Shown piece after piece: positions 23,039-30,486 of a stretch of DNA of 35,750 nucleotides. Below the pieces are notes generated by a model. That model ran no database searches, was not told the DNA's origin, and saw only the letters and a list, made by a program, of their open reading frames with translations. Each line of letters starts with the position of its first letter. Positions within the stretch are counted from its first letter, which is position 1. The position numbers and the translations under genes were made by a program. The stretch is from CALVXC01 sp036636255 (lineage in GTDB: Bacteria; Bacillota_I; Bacilli_A; RF39; UBA660): contig JAVWOV010000001.1 in NCBI GenBank assembly GCA_036636255.1, positions 1-35,750 on the forward strand. The letters are read 5' to 3'.

Positions 23039-25528
23039 CTATTTTCCACAACATTGTTTATATTTCTTACCACTTCCACAAGAACAAAGCTCGTTTCGTC
23101 CAATCTTTTGAACTCGCTTTGGTTTTCCCTTGCTAACCTTATCACCTTCATTAGTTTGACCCTTTGCTACCTGTTTACGCTCAACATTTTGCCTTATCTC
23201 CGCTTTTAATAAATAAATCGTTATTTCCTTATCAATAACATTTAATAACTCATCAAACATTTCAAAACCTTCATTAGTATATGCTCGTAAAGGATTTTCT
23301 TGACCATAACCTCTTAATTGAATACCCTCTCTTAAATGCGACATTGTATTAATTTGTTCCATCCAATGAGTATCAATAACTCGCAACGAAATAGCCTTTT
23401 CAAACTCATTGATAATTTCTATTGGTATATCATTTATCTTATCATTATATTCATTTATAACAAGATTACTTATATATAAAACAACCTCTTCATCATTTTT
23501 ATTTAAAATATTCTTAATTTCCAAAGGCTTTATTAATAATTCCTTATTTACATAATTACAAATTTCCTCTAAATCTGAACTAGTTAATGATGGATCGTTA
23601 ATTAATTGACTATCAATTAATTGTCTAATGTAATCTGTAAAAGTTTGTAAAACCTTTTCATGAATTGTTTCACTATCCAAAATTTCATTACGTTTATCAT
23701 AAATAATTTCCCGTTGTTTATTAATAACATCATCATATTCAAGTAACGTCTTTCGCACATCAAAATTGTTACCCTCAACTCTCTTTTGTGCTGATTCGAT
23801 TGAATTAGATAACATCTTATTTCTAATAGCCACATCGTCACTAAAACCAATCTTTTGCAACAAAGTTTTAGCACGATCAGTCCCAAAACGAACCATTAAA
23901 TCATCTTCAAAAGATACGCAAAATTGCGAATAACCAGCATCCCCTTGTCTTCCTGATCTTCCCCGTAATTGATTATCAATACGTCTTGATTCATGTCGTT
24001 CCGTGCCAATAACACATAAACCACCAAGTTCCCGAACTCCATCACCAAGCTTAATATCTGCTCCCCGACCAGCCATATTAGTAGCAATCGTAACCGCTCC
24101 CTTAACACCAGCATTAGCAATCATTTCTGTCTCTCGTGCATGATTTTTAGCATTTAAAACCTCATGAGGAATATTTAATTTTTTTAACATTGTACTAATC
24201 AATTCACTAGTCTCAACAGCAACTGTACCAATCAACACTGGTTGCTTAGCCTCATATCGCTCCTTTATTTCGTTAACAATTGCCTTATATTTACCTTTTT
24301 GTGTCGCGTATATTAAATCACCATAATCTTTTCTAATAATCGGCTTATTAGTAGGAATACTAATAACATACATATTATAAATATCTCTAAACTCTTCTTC
24401 TTCCGTTTTAGCCGTACCAGTCATACCAGATAACTTTTTATACATCCTAAACAAATTTTGAAAAGTAATAGTTGCTAATGTCTTAGTCTCCGCTTGAATC
24501 TTTACCCCTTCCTTAGCCTCAATTGCTTGATGTAATCCATCAGAATAAGCTCTACCCGGCATAAGTCTTCCTGTAAACTGATCAACAATAACAATTTTAC
24601 CATCATTAACAACATAATCAAAATCTTTCTTCATCCGATAATTAGCAGCCAAAGCCTGATTAATATAATGAACTAAAGTAGTATTATTTATATCATACAA
24701 ATTTAAAACTTTAAAATAAGTTTCCCCCAAAGTAATACCCTTAGCATCTAAACTTACATTTCGCGTCTTTTCATCATATAAATATCCATCATTTTCTTTT
24801 AATTTTTTAACAAACTTATCAGCATCCAAATAAAGATTAGCTGCCTGCATAAAACCACCAGAAATAATTAATGGCGTTCTAGCCTCATCAATTAAAACTG
24901 AATCAACCTCATCAATAATTACAAAATTAAGCGGTCTTTGAACCCTATCATCATCCTTAACAACCATATTGTCTCGCAAATAATCAAAACCGATTTCATT
25001 GTTAGTTGAGTACATAATATCACAAGCATAATTCTCAAATTTTTCTTTAGGCGTTAAATCCCGGCAATTAACGCCAACCGTCAAACCTAAAAAGCGATAA
25101 ATATTACCCATCCAATTAGCATCACGCCCTGCTAAATATTCATTAACCGTAATAATATGAACCCCATCACCAGTTAAAGCATTTAAATAAGCCGGCATCG
25201 TCGAAGTTAACGTTTTACCTTCACCCGTTTTCATCTCCGCAATATTACCATAATGGATAGCAAGACCGCCCAAAATTTGTACATAATATGGTTTTTCACC
25301 TATAACTCGAAAAGCACTTTCTCTAGCAACAGCAAAAGCCTCAACTTTTATATCTTCAAGTGTTTCTCCATTTTCTAAACGTTTTCTAAATTCAACTGTT
25401 TTATTTTTTAATTGTTCATCTGTTAAAACAGTCATTTCTTCATTTAATTTAATGATTTCATCAGCAATTTTTTTAAATTTTTCCATTTCTTTATATTCAT
25501 AATCTAAAAACTTTTTTAATATTTTCAT
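23039..25528 (-). CDS. secA: Protein translocase ATPase SecA
   Basis: An 829-aa SecA, the motor that drives preproteins through SecYEG. Landmarks: Walker A in EMKTGEGKT (about residues 98-106), Walker B/DEAD-like FVIIDEVDSVLIDEARTPLIISG, preprotein-binding region, IATNMAGRGADI and QLRGRSGRQGD of the second ATPase half, and HWMEQINTMSHLREGIQLRGYGQ of the helical scaffold. It ends with the zinc-binding CSCGSGKKYKQCC used for SecB or membrane contact. The length is normal and no frameshift is seen. TAAGGAGGAATGACTT precedes the ATG. It follows hpf, as in many Firmicutes, and must export the SipW-type precursors at the left of the window. Confidence 0.98.
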   Translation of the reverse strand: MKILKKFLDYEYKEMEKFKKIADEIIKLNEEMTVLTDEQLKNKTVEFRKRLENGETLEDIKVEAFAVARESAFRVIGEKPYYVQILGGLAIHYGNIAEMKTGEGKTLTSTMPAYLNALTGDGVHIITVNEYLAGRDANWMGNIYRFLGLTVGVNCRDLTPKEKFENYACDIMYSTNNEIGFDYLRDNMVVKDDDRVQRPLNFVIIDEVDSVLIDEARTPLIISGGFMQAANLYLDADKFVKKLKENDGYLYDEKTRNVSLDAKGITLGETYFKVLNLYDINNTTLVHYINQALAANYRMKKDFDYVVNDGKIVIVDQFTGRLMPGRAYSDGLHQAIEAKEGVKIQAETKTLATITFQNLFRMYKKLSGMTGTAKTEEEEFRDIYNMYVISIPTNKPIIRKDYGDLIYATQKGKYKAIVNEIKERYEAKQPVLIGTVAVETSELISTMLKKLNIPHEVLNAKNHARETEMIANAGVKGAVTIATNMAGRGADIKLGDGVRELGGLCVIGTERHESRRIDNQLRGRSGRQGDAGYSQFCVSFEDDLMVRFGTDRAKTLLQKIGFSDDVAIRNKMLSNSIESAQKRVEGNNFDVRKTLLEYDDVINKQREIIYDKRNEILDSETIHEKVLQTFTDYIRQLIDSQLINDPSLTSSDLEEICNYVNKELLIKPLEIKNILNKNDEEVVLYISNLVINEYNDKINDIPIEIINEFEKAISLRVIDTHWMEQINTMSHLREGIQLRGYGQENPLRAYTNEGFEMFDELLNVIDKEITIYLLKAEIRQNVERKQVAKGQTNEGDKVSKGKPKRVQKIGRNELCSCGSGKKYKQCCGK

Positions 25529-25586
25529 AAGTCATTCCTCCTTATTATATTTTATCAAAAAAAAAGCAAAAATAATAGTATTTTAA

Positions 25587-25612
25587 AAGAAATAAGACTA
25601 AATAGCCTTATT
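25587..25612 (-). terminator. Weak hairpin after hpf
   Basis: AATAAGGCT pairs with AGTCTTATT (one G-U) over an ATTT loop on the minus strand, then TCTTTT. It overlaps the hpf stop and lies between hpf and secA, so it may only partly stop transcription. Confidence 0.45.
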
Positions 25613-26138
25613 CCGTTTCAATAATCCCATAATTACCATCATTTCTTTTATATACTATATCAATACTATTATTAACCGAATTTTTAAACACAAAGAAACT
25701 ATGATCAAGTAAATTCATTTGTAAAATAGCCTCTTCCTCACTCATTGGTTTCATTTCTATTTTTTTACGCCTCATTATTTTCTCTTCTCGCTCATTATTA
25801 TTAATTTCAAAATCAAGATTAAACTCACCAAAATTACTTTTTACAGTCCTTTTATGCATTCTTGTCTTATTTTTTCTAATTTGACCCTCAATCTTTTCAG
25901 AAACTAAATCAATAGCTGCATATAAATCTTTATTACACACTTCGCCTCTTAAAATAACATTTTTCGTAACAATCGTTACTTCTACTACTTTATCAAAGCC
26001 TCTAACTCTTACCACCACTGTAGCAGTTATTTCATCTGGCTGATCAAAATATTTATTAAGTTTCCCAATTTTAGTTTCAATATAATTCTTAATAGAATCA
26101 GTAACTTCCATCTTCTTACCATGAATATTATACTTCAT
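25608..26138 (-). CDS. hpf: Ribosome hibernation promoting factor, long form
   Basis: A 176-aa protein. The N-terminal S30AE domain (about 1-100) contains MKYNIHGKKMEVTDSIKNYIETKIGKLNKYF and the basic KIEGQIRKNKTRMHKR. A linker follows, then the C-terminal dimerisation domain with MKPMSEEEAILQMNLLDHSFFVFKNS. Long HPF joins two 70S ribosomes into an inactive 100S dimer in stationary phase. The ATG follows TAGGAGG. It lies just upstream of secA, the usual Firmicute order. Confidence 0.93.
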   Translation of the reverse strand: MKYNIHGKKMEVTDSIKNYIETKIGKLNKYFDQPDEITATVVVRVRGFDKVVEVTIVTKNVILRGEVCNKDLYAAIDLVSEKIEGQIRKNKTRMHKRTVKSNFGEFNLDFEINNNEREEKIMRRKKIEMKPMSEEEAILQMNLLDHSFFVFKNSVNNSIDIVYKRNDGNYGIIETE

Positions 26139-26159
26139 ATTATCAATCCTCCTAACTTA

Positions 26160-26168
26160 ATTATAACA
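26160..26168 (-). promoter_or_regulatory. Extended -10 promoter element of hpf
   Basis: On the minus strand TGTTATAAT (TATAAT at 26160-26165) lies about 22 nt before the hpf start. No strong -35 was seen; the TG extension may suffice. The same ATGTTATAAT block precedes the left operon and the gene at 35292. Confidence 0.5.
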
Positions 26169-26260
26169 TACAATAAATAAAAAAAATATGTTTTTTTATG
26201 GGATAAATATTAAAAAGACCCAAAAAGCAAACCTTTTAAAAAAATCAAAATTTTCCAAGA

Positions 26261-26289
26261 AAAAAAGCCGTTAAACTAAACTAGCTTTT
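26261..26289 (-). terminator. Terminator of the cold-shock gene
   Basis: AAAAGC pairs with GCTTTT with an inner GTT/AAC, then a T-run on the minus strand. The stem includes the last codons and stop of the gene. Confidence 0.55.
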
Positions 26290-26486
26290 ATTTCGACAAC
26301 ATTTTTTGCTTGTAATCCCTTATCAGTACGAACCAGGTCAAACTCAACATATTGTCCTTCGACTAACGTTTTATAACCGTCAGATAAAATAGCTGAATAA
26401 TGAACAAATATGTCTTCATCATCTTTATATTCAATAAATCCGAACCCTTTTTCATTATTAAACCATTTCACTTTACCCCTCATCAT
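26271..26486 (-). CDS. csp: Cold-shock domain protein (CspA family)
   Basis: A 71-aa single cold-shock domain. GKVKWFNNEKGFGFIE carries RNP-1 (KGFGFI) and DIFVHYSAI is RNP-2. It binds single-stranded RNA or DNA and acts as an RNA chaperone. Two ATGs in tandem (26486 and 26483) follow GGGAG; the second gives the canonical MRGKVKWF start, so the true start is uncertain by one codon. The upstream leader region may be long, as in other csp genes. It is about 130 bp upstream of hpf on the same strand but has its own terminator. Confidence 0.95.
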   Translation of the reverse strand: MMRGKVKWFNNEKGFGFIEYKDDEDIFVHYSAILSDGYKTLVEGQYVEFDLVRTDKGLQAKNVVEIKASLV

Positions 26487-26859
26487 AATAAAAATCTCCC
26501 TTCTTCATTCCTTACATCCGGTAATATCTTAGTTATATAGAAAACCAAATAATTATGACTAACAATTCTCGACAAATTCAAATATTATTTATGACACCAC
26601 ATCTTAAAAAATAATAATTAATTTGATTTTCAAATAACAAGGCACATACTTTGTAAGTACGATAAAAGTATACAATATTTTAAAACAACTTAACTAATTT
26701 CGGCCCAAAATTATAAAAATTAAGTCTAAGACGGGGGAAATATTGTTGTTTTAATAAAAAATGTCATCTAAAGCTCAATATTGTTCACTTTGTGCAAAAA
26801 TAAATAATTCTTCTAATATTAATGATAAAATTTATTTAGTGAAGTAAGGTAGTGAGTAA
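26487..26859. other. 373-bp intergenic region between csp and agrB (divergent leaders)
   Basis: No convincing gene. On the csp side there is a hairpin (ATACTTT with AAAGTAT, 26646-26671) with a TATACT just overlapping it, a possible csp promoter or leader structure. On the agr side, TAAAAT at 26826-26831 could be an agrB -10 without a good -35, and AATATTGTT occurs twice (26739 and 26777), 38 bp apart. An AGTTAAG block on the minus strand at 26690-26696 resembles a LytTR half-site, but no second half was found at the usual spacing. Confidence 0.5.
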
Positions 26860-27471
26860 ATGAAAAAAAAAATTATTAATAAATGTATGAAAATAATCAA
26901 AGACAATAGCCCTGAATTAAACGAAACAAAATTGGCTGAAATTGAATATGGCCTTGTTGCTATATACTTATTAATTACAAAATTAGTAATAATCCTCATC
27001 CTTGCTTACATAATCGGTATATTCAAAGAAGTGATAATATTTAGCTTTTTATACAGTATAATTCGCAGTCCATCATTTGGCATACATGCATCAAAAAGTT
27101 GGATATGCTTATTAACATCATCAATTATATTTCTAGGTGTTCCTTATTTATGTTTAATTTTACACATAACCCTAGAAATAAAATTGATTCTAGGTATTAT
27201 TGCTAGCCTGTTTATTCTTAAAAACAGCCCTGCTGATACCCACAAACGTCCAATAATTAATCAAACGAGAAGAAAAATATATAAAACAATTTCCGTTATT
27301 ATTGCATTAAGCTTTTCATTATTATCCTTAATTATTACTAATAATTATATTAGTAATTGCTTAATATTTGCTTTAATAACTCAATGTTTTATTATTTCAC
27401 CACTTATATATAAAATATTCAAAATGCCATATAACAACTATAAAGCATATTTACCTATGACTAATTCTTAA
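26860..27471 (+). CDS. agrB: AgrB peptide-processing membrane protease
   Basis: A 203-aa polytopic protein of the AgrB family. The catalytic pair is visible in RSPSFGIHASKSWICLLTS: His76 and Cys83, seven residues apart as in Staphylococcus aureus AgrB (H77/C84). Around it are five or six TM helices, and the ILKNSPADTHKRPI segment is the conserved PxDxxxRPI-type loop. AgrB cuts the C-terminal tail from AgrD and forms the thiolactone ring. AAGGTAGTGAG precedes the ATG. agrD follows 49 nt downstream. The agrA and agrC genes lie on the opposite strand, an unusual layout. Confidence 0.93.
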   Translation: MKKKIINKCMKIIKDNSPELNETKLAEIEYGLVAIYLLITKLVIILILAYIIGIFKEVIIFSFLYSIIRSPSFGIHASKSWICLLTSSIIFLGVPYLCLILHITLEIKLILGIIASLFILKNSPADTHKRPIINQTRRKIYKTISVIIALSFSLLSLIITNNYISNCLIFALITQCFIISPLIYKIFKMPYNNYKAYLPMTNS

Positions 27472-27520
27472 TGTTTATATTTATTTCAAATATAAAAATA
27501 TATAATGGAAGGAGTGTTTT

Positions 27521-27640
27521 ATGAAATTTTTATCAGCTATTTTAGGGTCAATCGGTTCAAAGGCAGCTGGGTTTGGGAGTCAAGCATGTATGTGTTTTAT
27601 GATTGATGAACCAGAAATGCCTAAGAGTTTAATTAAATAA
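27521..27640 (+). CDS. agrD: AgrD-type cyclic autoinducer peptide precursor
   Basis: A 39-codon gene behind GGAAGGAGTG, directly after agrB. The N-terminal 21 residues (MKFLSAILGSIGSKAAGFGSQ) can form the amphipathic membrane helix of AgrD. The core is A22-C23-M24-C25-F26-M27-I28, and the acidic C-terminal tail DEPEMPKSLIK matches the AgrB recognition tail (S. aureus DEVEVPKEL). Cleavage before DEPE would put the ring between I28 and a cysteine. The two cysteines give rings of six (C23) or four (C25) residues; the usual five-residue ring would need Cys at position 24, which is Met. Identity as agrD is firm from place and tail; the mature structure is open. Confidence 0.9.
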   Translation: MKFLSAILGSIGSKAAGFGSQACMCFMIDEPEMPKSLIK

Positions 27641-27645
27641 ATATT

Positions 27646-27675
27646 AAAAATGTAGAAAAAAATTTCTACATTTTT
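27646..27675. terminator. Bidirectional terminator between agrBD and agrCA
   Basis: AAAAATGTAGAAA pairs with TTTCTACATTTTT around a short A-loop, with T-runs on both strands. The agrC stop codon (CTA at 27666-27668) lies inside the stem. Confidence 0.88.
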
Positions 27676-28973
27676 ATTTTAAGTACTTGTTTAAATACAT
27701 TGTTATCAATACAAGTATTACTAACTAACTTATAATTATGTTGTATAATTTGAGCAACTAACGACAATCCATAACCATGTTCATCACCCTTCGTTGTATA
27801 TCCTATTTTGCTTATTTTTGTTGTATCTATAACACCTTCAAAAGTATTAGCAATTGTAATATATAACCAATTATTTTCTTCATACATACTAATAGCTATT
27901 TCTTTTTCTTTTATATTGCTAACAGCATCAATCGCATTATCTAAATATACTCCCACTATTTTACAAATATCATTTATTAATTCCTCATCAAATTCAATAA
28001 ACGTAATTGCCTTAATTTGTTTATCAACATGCAAACTATAAGTTATACTTTTTTCATCCATTGTCATAATTTTAGCATCAATCAAAATTCTTAAATCTCC
28101 TTTAGGAATAACATTAGCTTTGTTAAACAATTGTTCATTTGCCTTCACCCGGGTATTTAATATCATATCAATATATTTAATTGCTTCTTTATTTTTTACA
28201 TCAAGCTTACCTCTCAAGGTTTTTAACTGATTTTTATTTTCATGATTATCTACTCGATACCTGTTAACCACCGTCTGATATTCTAACAAACTATTTTTTG
28301 AATCGTTATAGCGTTGTGAAATAATTAAATACTTATTTTTAACATTAGCTATTTTAACAATTATAACAAAATAAATCATCATTAAAACTATATTCATTAT
28401 TATAAACCAAATAAAATCAATTTTATAATACATACTAGCTTGTAACAAATTAATTGTTATTACTAGTATAACTAAATAAAAAACTAATTTAATTTTTCTA
28501 AAATTACAAGTTATTTTTAAAAAGTAATCATATAATTTATAACAACATTTAAATCGCATTAAAATATAAGAAATTAAAGCAATCGAAACATTTCCAGCTA
28601 TTGATCCAAAATAATTATCAACAAATTGATGATTATTAGTTATTCCCGTAATAAATAATACAGCTATCACAAAAATCAACTCTGCACCCATTATCATCAA
28701 TTGTGAAAATATAGGGGTAATAATAGCTTTATTAATACTTTCCCCAAAAAGAAACTTACAAACAACCATCATTATCAAAGTAATTGTAAATATCTTAAAA
28801 AAATTATTTACATAATAATAATTCAAAAACATAATTATCGTTAACAATATAAATAAAAGATATGTATTAATAATTTTAAAATTCAATCTCTTATTCAACA
28901 ATTTCGACCATATATAAATATTAATTACCACAATAAATATTGTATTTAACATACCAATCCAATTAAACATCAC
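27666..28973 (-). CDS. agrC: AgrC-like sensor histidine kinase (HPK10)
   Basis: About 435 aa. Six or seven TM helices fill residues 5-210 and form the peptide sensor. A coiled coil leads to the phospho-acceptor His in VDNHENKNQLKTLRG (about H244), which has the HPK10 layout. The ATPase domain follows with the N box VYLDNAIDAV (N346) and the G box HGYGLSLVAQI. It would detect the AgrD-derived peptide and phosphorylate AgrA. The start is a GTG (28971-28973) or the ATG directly after it; both lie inside the end of agrA and follow AAAAGGGAG. The 3' end is shared with the terminator facing agrD. Confidence 0.9.
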   Translation of the reverse strand: MMFNWIGMLNTIFIVVINIYIWSKLLNKRLNFKIINTYLLFILLTIIMFLNYYYVNNFFKIFTITLIMMVVCKFLFGESINKAIITPIFSQLMIMGAELIFVIAVLFITGITNNHQFVDNYFGSIAGNVSIALISYILMRFKCCYKLYDYFLKITCNFRKIKLVFYLVILVITINLLQASMYYKIDFIWFIIMNIVLMMIYFVIIVKIANVKNKYLIISQRYNDSKNSLLEYQTVVNRYRVDNHENKNQLKTLRGKLDVKNKEAIKYIDMILNTRVKANEQLFNKANVIPKGDLRILIDAKIMTMDEKSITYSLHVDKQIKAITFIEFDEELINDICKIVGVYLDNAIDAVSNIKEKEIAISMYEENNWLYITIANTFEGVIDTTKISKIGYTTKGDEHGYGLSLVAQIIQHNYKLVSNTCIDNNVFKQVLKIKM

Positions 28974-29673
28974 ACTTCAACTCCCTTTTATATTTAGTCG
29001 ATAACAAATCAATACTAACACCGTTATCAAACATAATAATCCTATTTAGCTTATCAATATAAGTTACCCGATTATTATTAACAACACACGATTTATGTGT
29101 CTGAATAAAATTTCCCCCAGCCAATAACTTTAAACTCGTTAATGACTTACTAACCTTAAACTCCGCACTACTTGTCTTAATAATAGATTTGCGCTCAACA
29201 CCATCACGAGTTATATATAAAATATCATCAATAATAATAGTATAAGAAATACCACCCTCAACAAAACGAATAGCATTCTTAAAACCTAAAATTCTTAATC
29301 CTTTCTCAATAGATAAAATTAAACGTCCCTCATAATCATCAAACTTATTCAAAAAAGATAAAAATAACAATTCATTTTTTAAAATAGTTAAACCCAATTC
29401 ATTATGACTAGTTAAAAAAATTATCACACTATTAACATCCTTAGAACGAATAAATCGCGCAACATCAATACCAGATTTAGTAGGCGTTTCAATATCTAAA
29501 ATATAAATCTTAAAAGAACCTTCATTATTAATGATTTCAACAAACTCATTACTATAACAAGTAAACAAACGAACACTATACGCAAAATTGTTTTTCATCA
29601 TAGTATTATTAATAACTTTTTTCACATTATCAAGTATTAACTTATTATCATCATACACTATAAAATCTACCAT
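28963..29673 (-). CDS. agrA: AgrA-like LytTR response regulator
   Basis: A 236-aa regulator from the ATG at 29671-29673, about 11 nt after AGGGAG; a GTG four codons upstream overlaps that site. The receiver domain has the acidic pocket YDD near residues 7-9 and the phospho-accepting Asp in YILDIETPTKSG (about D60). A Lys follows in FLNKFDD. The C-terminal LytTR DNA-binding domain begins around IRFVEGGISYTIIIDDILYI and contains FIQTHKSCVVNNNRV. It would be phosphorylated by AgrC and act on promoters such as that of agrBD. Gene order is agrA before agrC, the reverse of staphylococci, with an 11-nt overlap. Confidence 0.9.
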   Translation of the reverse strand: MVDFIVYDDNKLILDNVKKVINNTMMKNNFAYSVRLFTCYSNEFVEIINNEGSFKIYILDIETPTKSGIDVARFIRSKDVNSVIIFLTSHNELGLTILKNELLFLSFLNKFDDYEGRLILSIEKGLRILGFKNAIRFVEGGISYTIIIDDILYITRDGVERKSIIKTSSAEFKVSKSLTSLKLLAGGNFIQTHKSCVVNNNRVTYIDKLNRIIMFDNGVSIDLLSTKYKRELKCDV

Positions 29674-29739
29674 ATATACATACACTCCCTCATACTATAC
29701 ATATAACTATCACTAAAAAATAACAATAAAACATAACAA

Positions 29740-29767
29740 ATTATAGAAAAAGACAAAACGTTTGCAA
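29740..29767 (-). promoter_or_regulatory. Sigma-A-type promoter of agrA-agrC
   Basis: On the minus strand TTGCAA (29762-29767), a 16-bp spacer and TATAAT (29740-29745), giving a leader of about 60 nt. The -35 lies within an imperfect palindrome (29758-29772) that resembles a LacI-family or cre-like operator half (TTGCAAACG). Confidence 0.6.
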
Positions 29768-29837
29768 CACGTAAACATATTTTCTATAATAATATTAACA
29801 TATTATTTTAATAAAATCAATTAATTTAACACAATTT

Positions 29838-29863
29838 TAAAAAAAAGCAATAAAATTGCTTTT
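29838..29863 (-). terminator. Terminator of the lipoprotein gene
   Basis: On the minus strand AAAAGCAA pairs with TTGCTTTT over TTTTA, followed by T-run. Located 13 nt after the stop. Confidence 0.8.
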
Positions 29864-29875
29864 ATGTTAAATATC

Positions 29876-30439
29876 TTAATTACTAATCCTTGTAATCACT
29901 TGTCTTTTTATCTTAGTCAAAACATCCGTACTCTTTTCATGAACATAAAAAGCATCATTAATAACAAAATTCTTAGTAGCAATTGCCGAATTCCTAATCG
30001 TAACATCCTTATTAGATCTATTTATAAAAAAATCCTTTACATACTCCTCATTAACTTCCTTAACTGTCATAATCATTTTTCCCCAAATAACCATAATTTG
30101 TTCTTTTGCAGTTTGGCTTAAACTTTCAAAAGTCACCCCATTAATTGCTTCACCATAAAATATAAATCCCACAATATTTGATAAAATAATGTCCACTTTA
30201 TCCTTTACATTATTAAAATTATCACTATTAACATATTTATTTAATTTATTATTCATTTCATTAAAAAACATTATTATCTTATTCTCTACGTCCAGTCTAT
30301 CCACATTTCCATTATCGACATTTTCTGAATTAATAGTTATAACATTAGAAGTATCATTAGAGCAACCACTCGTAACCAAAACACACCCAGCAAAAATAAT
30401 ACTAATCAATTTCTTAGTTACTTTACCCCTTAACATCAT
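29876..30439 (-). CDS. Putative lipoprotein of unknown function
   Basis: A 187-aa protein with a lipoprotein signal: basic MMLRGKVTKK, a hydrophobic run, then LVTSGC with the lipidated Cys at about position 26. A Ser/Asn/Asp-rich linker follows and then a mostly helical domain to the C-terminus with no motif I recognise. It would sit on the outer face of the membrane. GGGGTGA precedes the ATG. It has its own promoter, whose -35 overlaps the stop of the Ca2+ ATPase gene, and its own terminator. It lies just upstream of agrA on the same strand, but the terminator makes co-transcription unlikely. Confidence 0.75.
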   Translation of the reverse strand: MMLRGKVTKKLISIIFAGCVLVTSGCSNDTSNVITINSENVDNGNVDRLDVENKIIMFFNEMNNKLNKYVNSDNFNNVKDKVDIILSNIVGFIFYGEAINGVTFESLSQTAKEQIMVIWGKMIMTVKEVNEEYVKDFFINRSNKDVTIRNSAIATKNFVINDAFYVHEKSTDVLTKIKRQVITRISN

Positions 30440-30458
30440 AAAATCACCCCACTCTTAT

Positions 30459-30486
30459 ATTATATACTTATTATTAAAATAGTCAA
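30459..30486 (-). promoter_or_regulatory. Sigma-A-type promoter of the lipoprotein gene
   Basis: On the minus strand TTGACT (30481-30486), a 16-bp spacer and TATAAT (30459-30464), 20 nt before the start. The -35 overlaps the ATPase stop codon. Confidence 0.7.

Noticed and set aside
26690..26696. LytTR half-site (AGTTAAG) as an AgrA operator
   Set aside because: Only one half was found and it is over 150 bp from agrB; a second half at the expected spacing is missing.
26760..26846. A 28-codon frame with a CSLC motif upstream of agrB
   Set aside because: No ribosome binding site precedes the ATG, and the A/T-rich context gives such frames by chance; no partner or terminator supports it.
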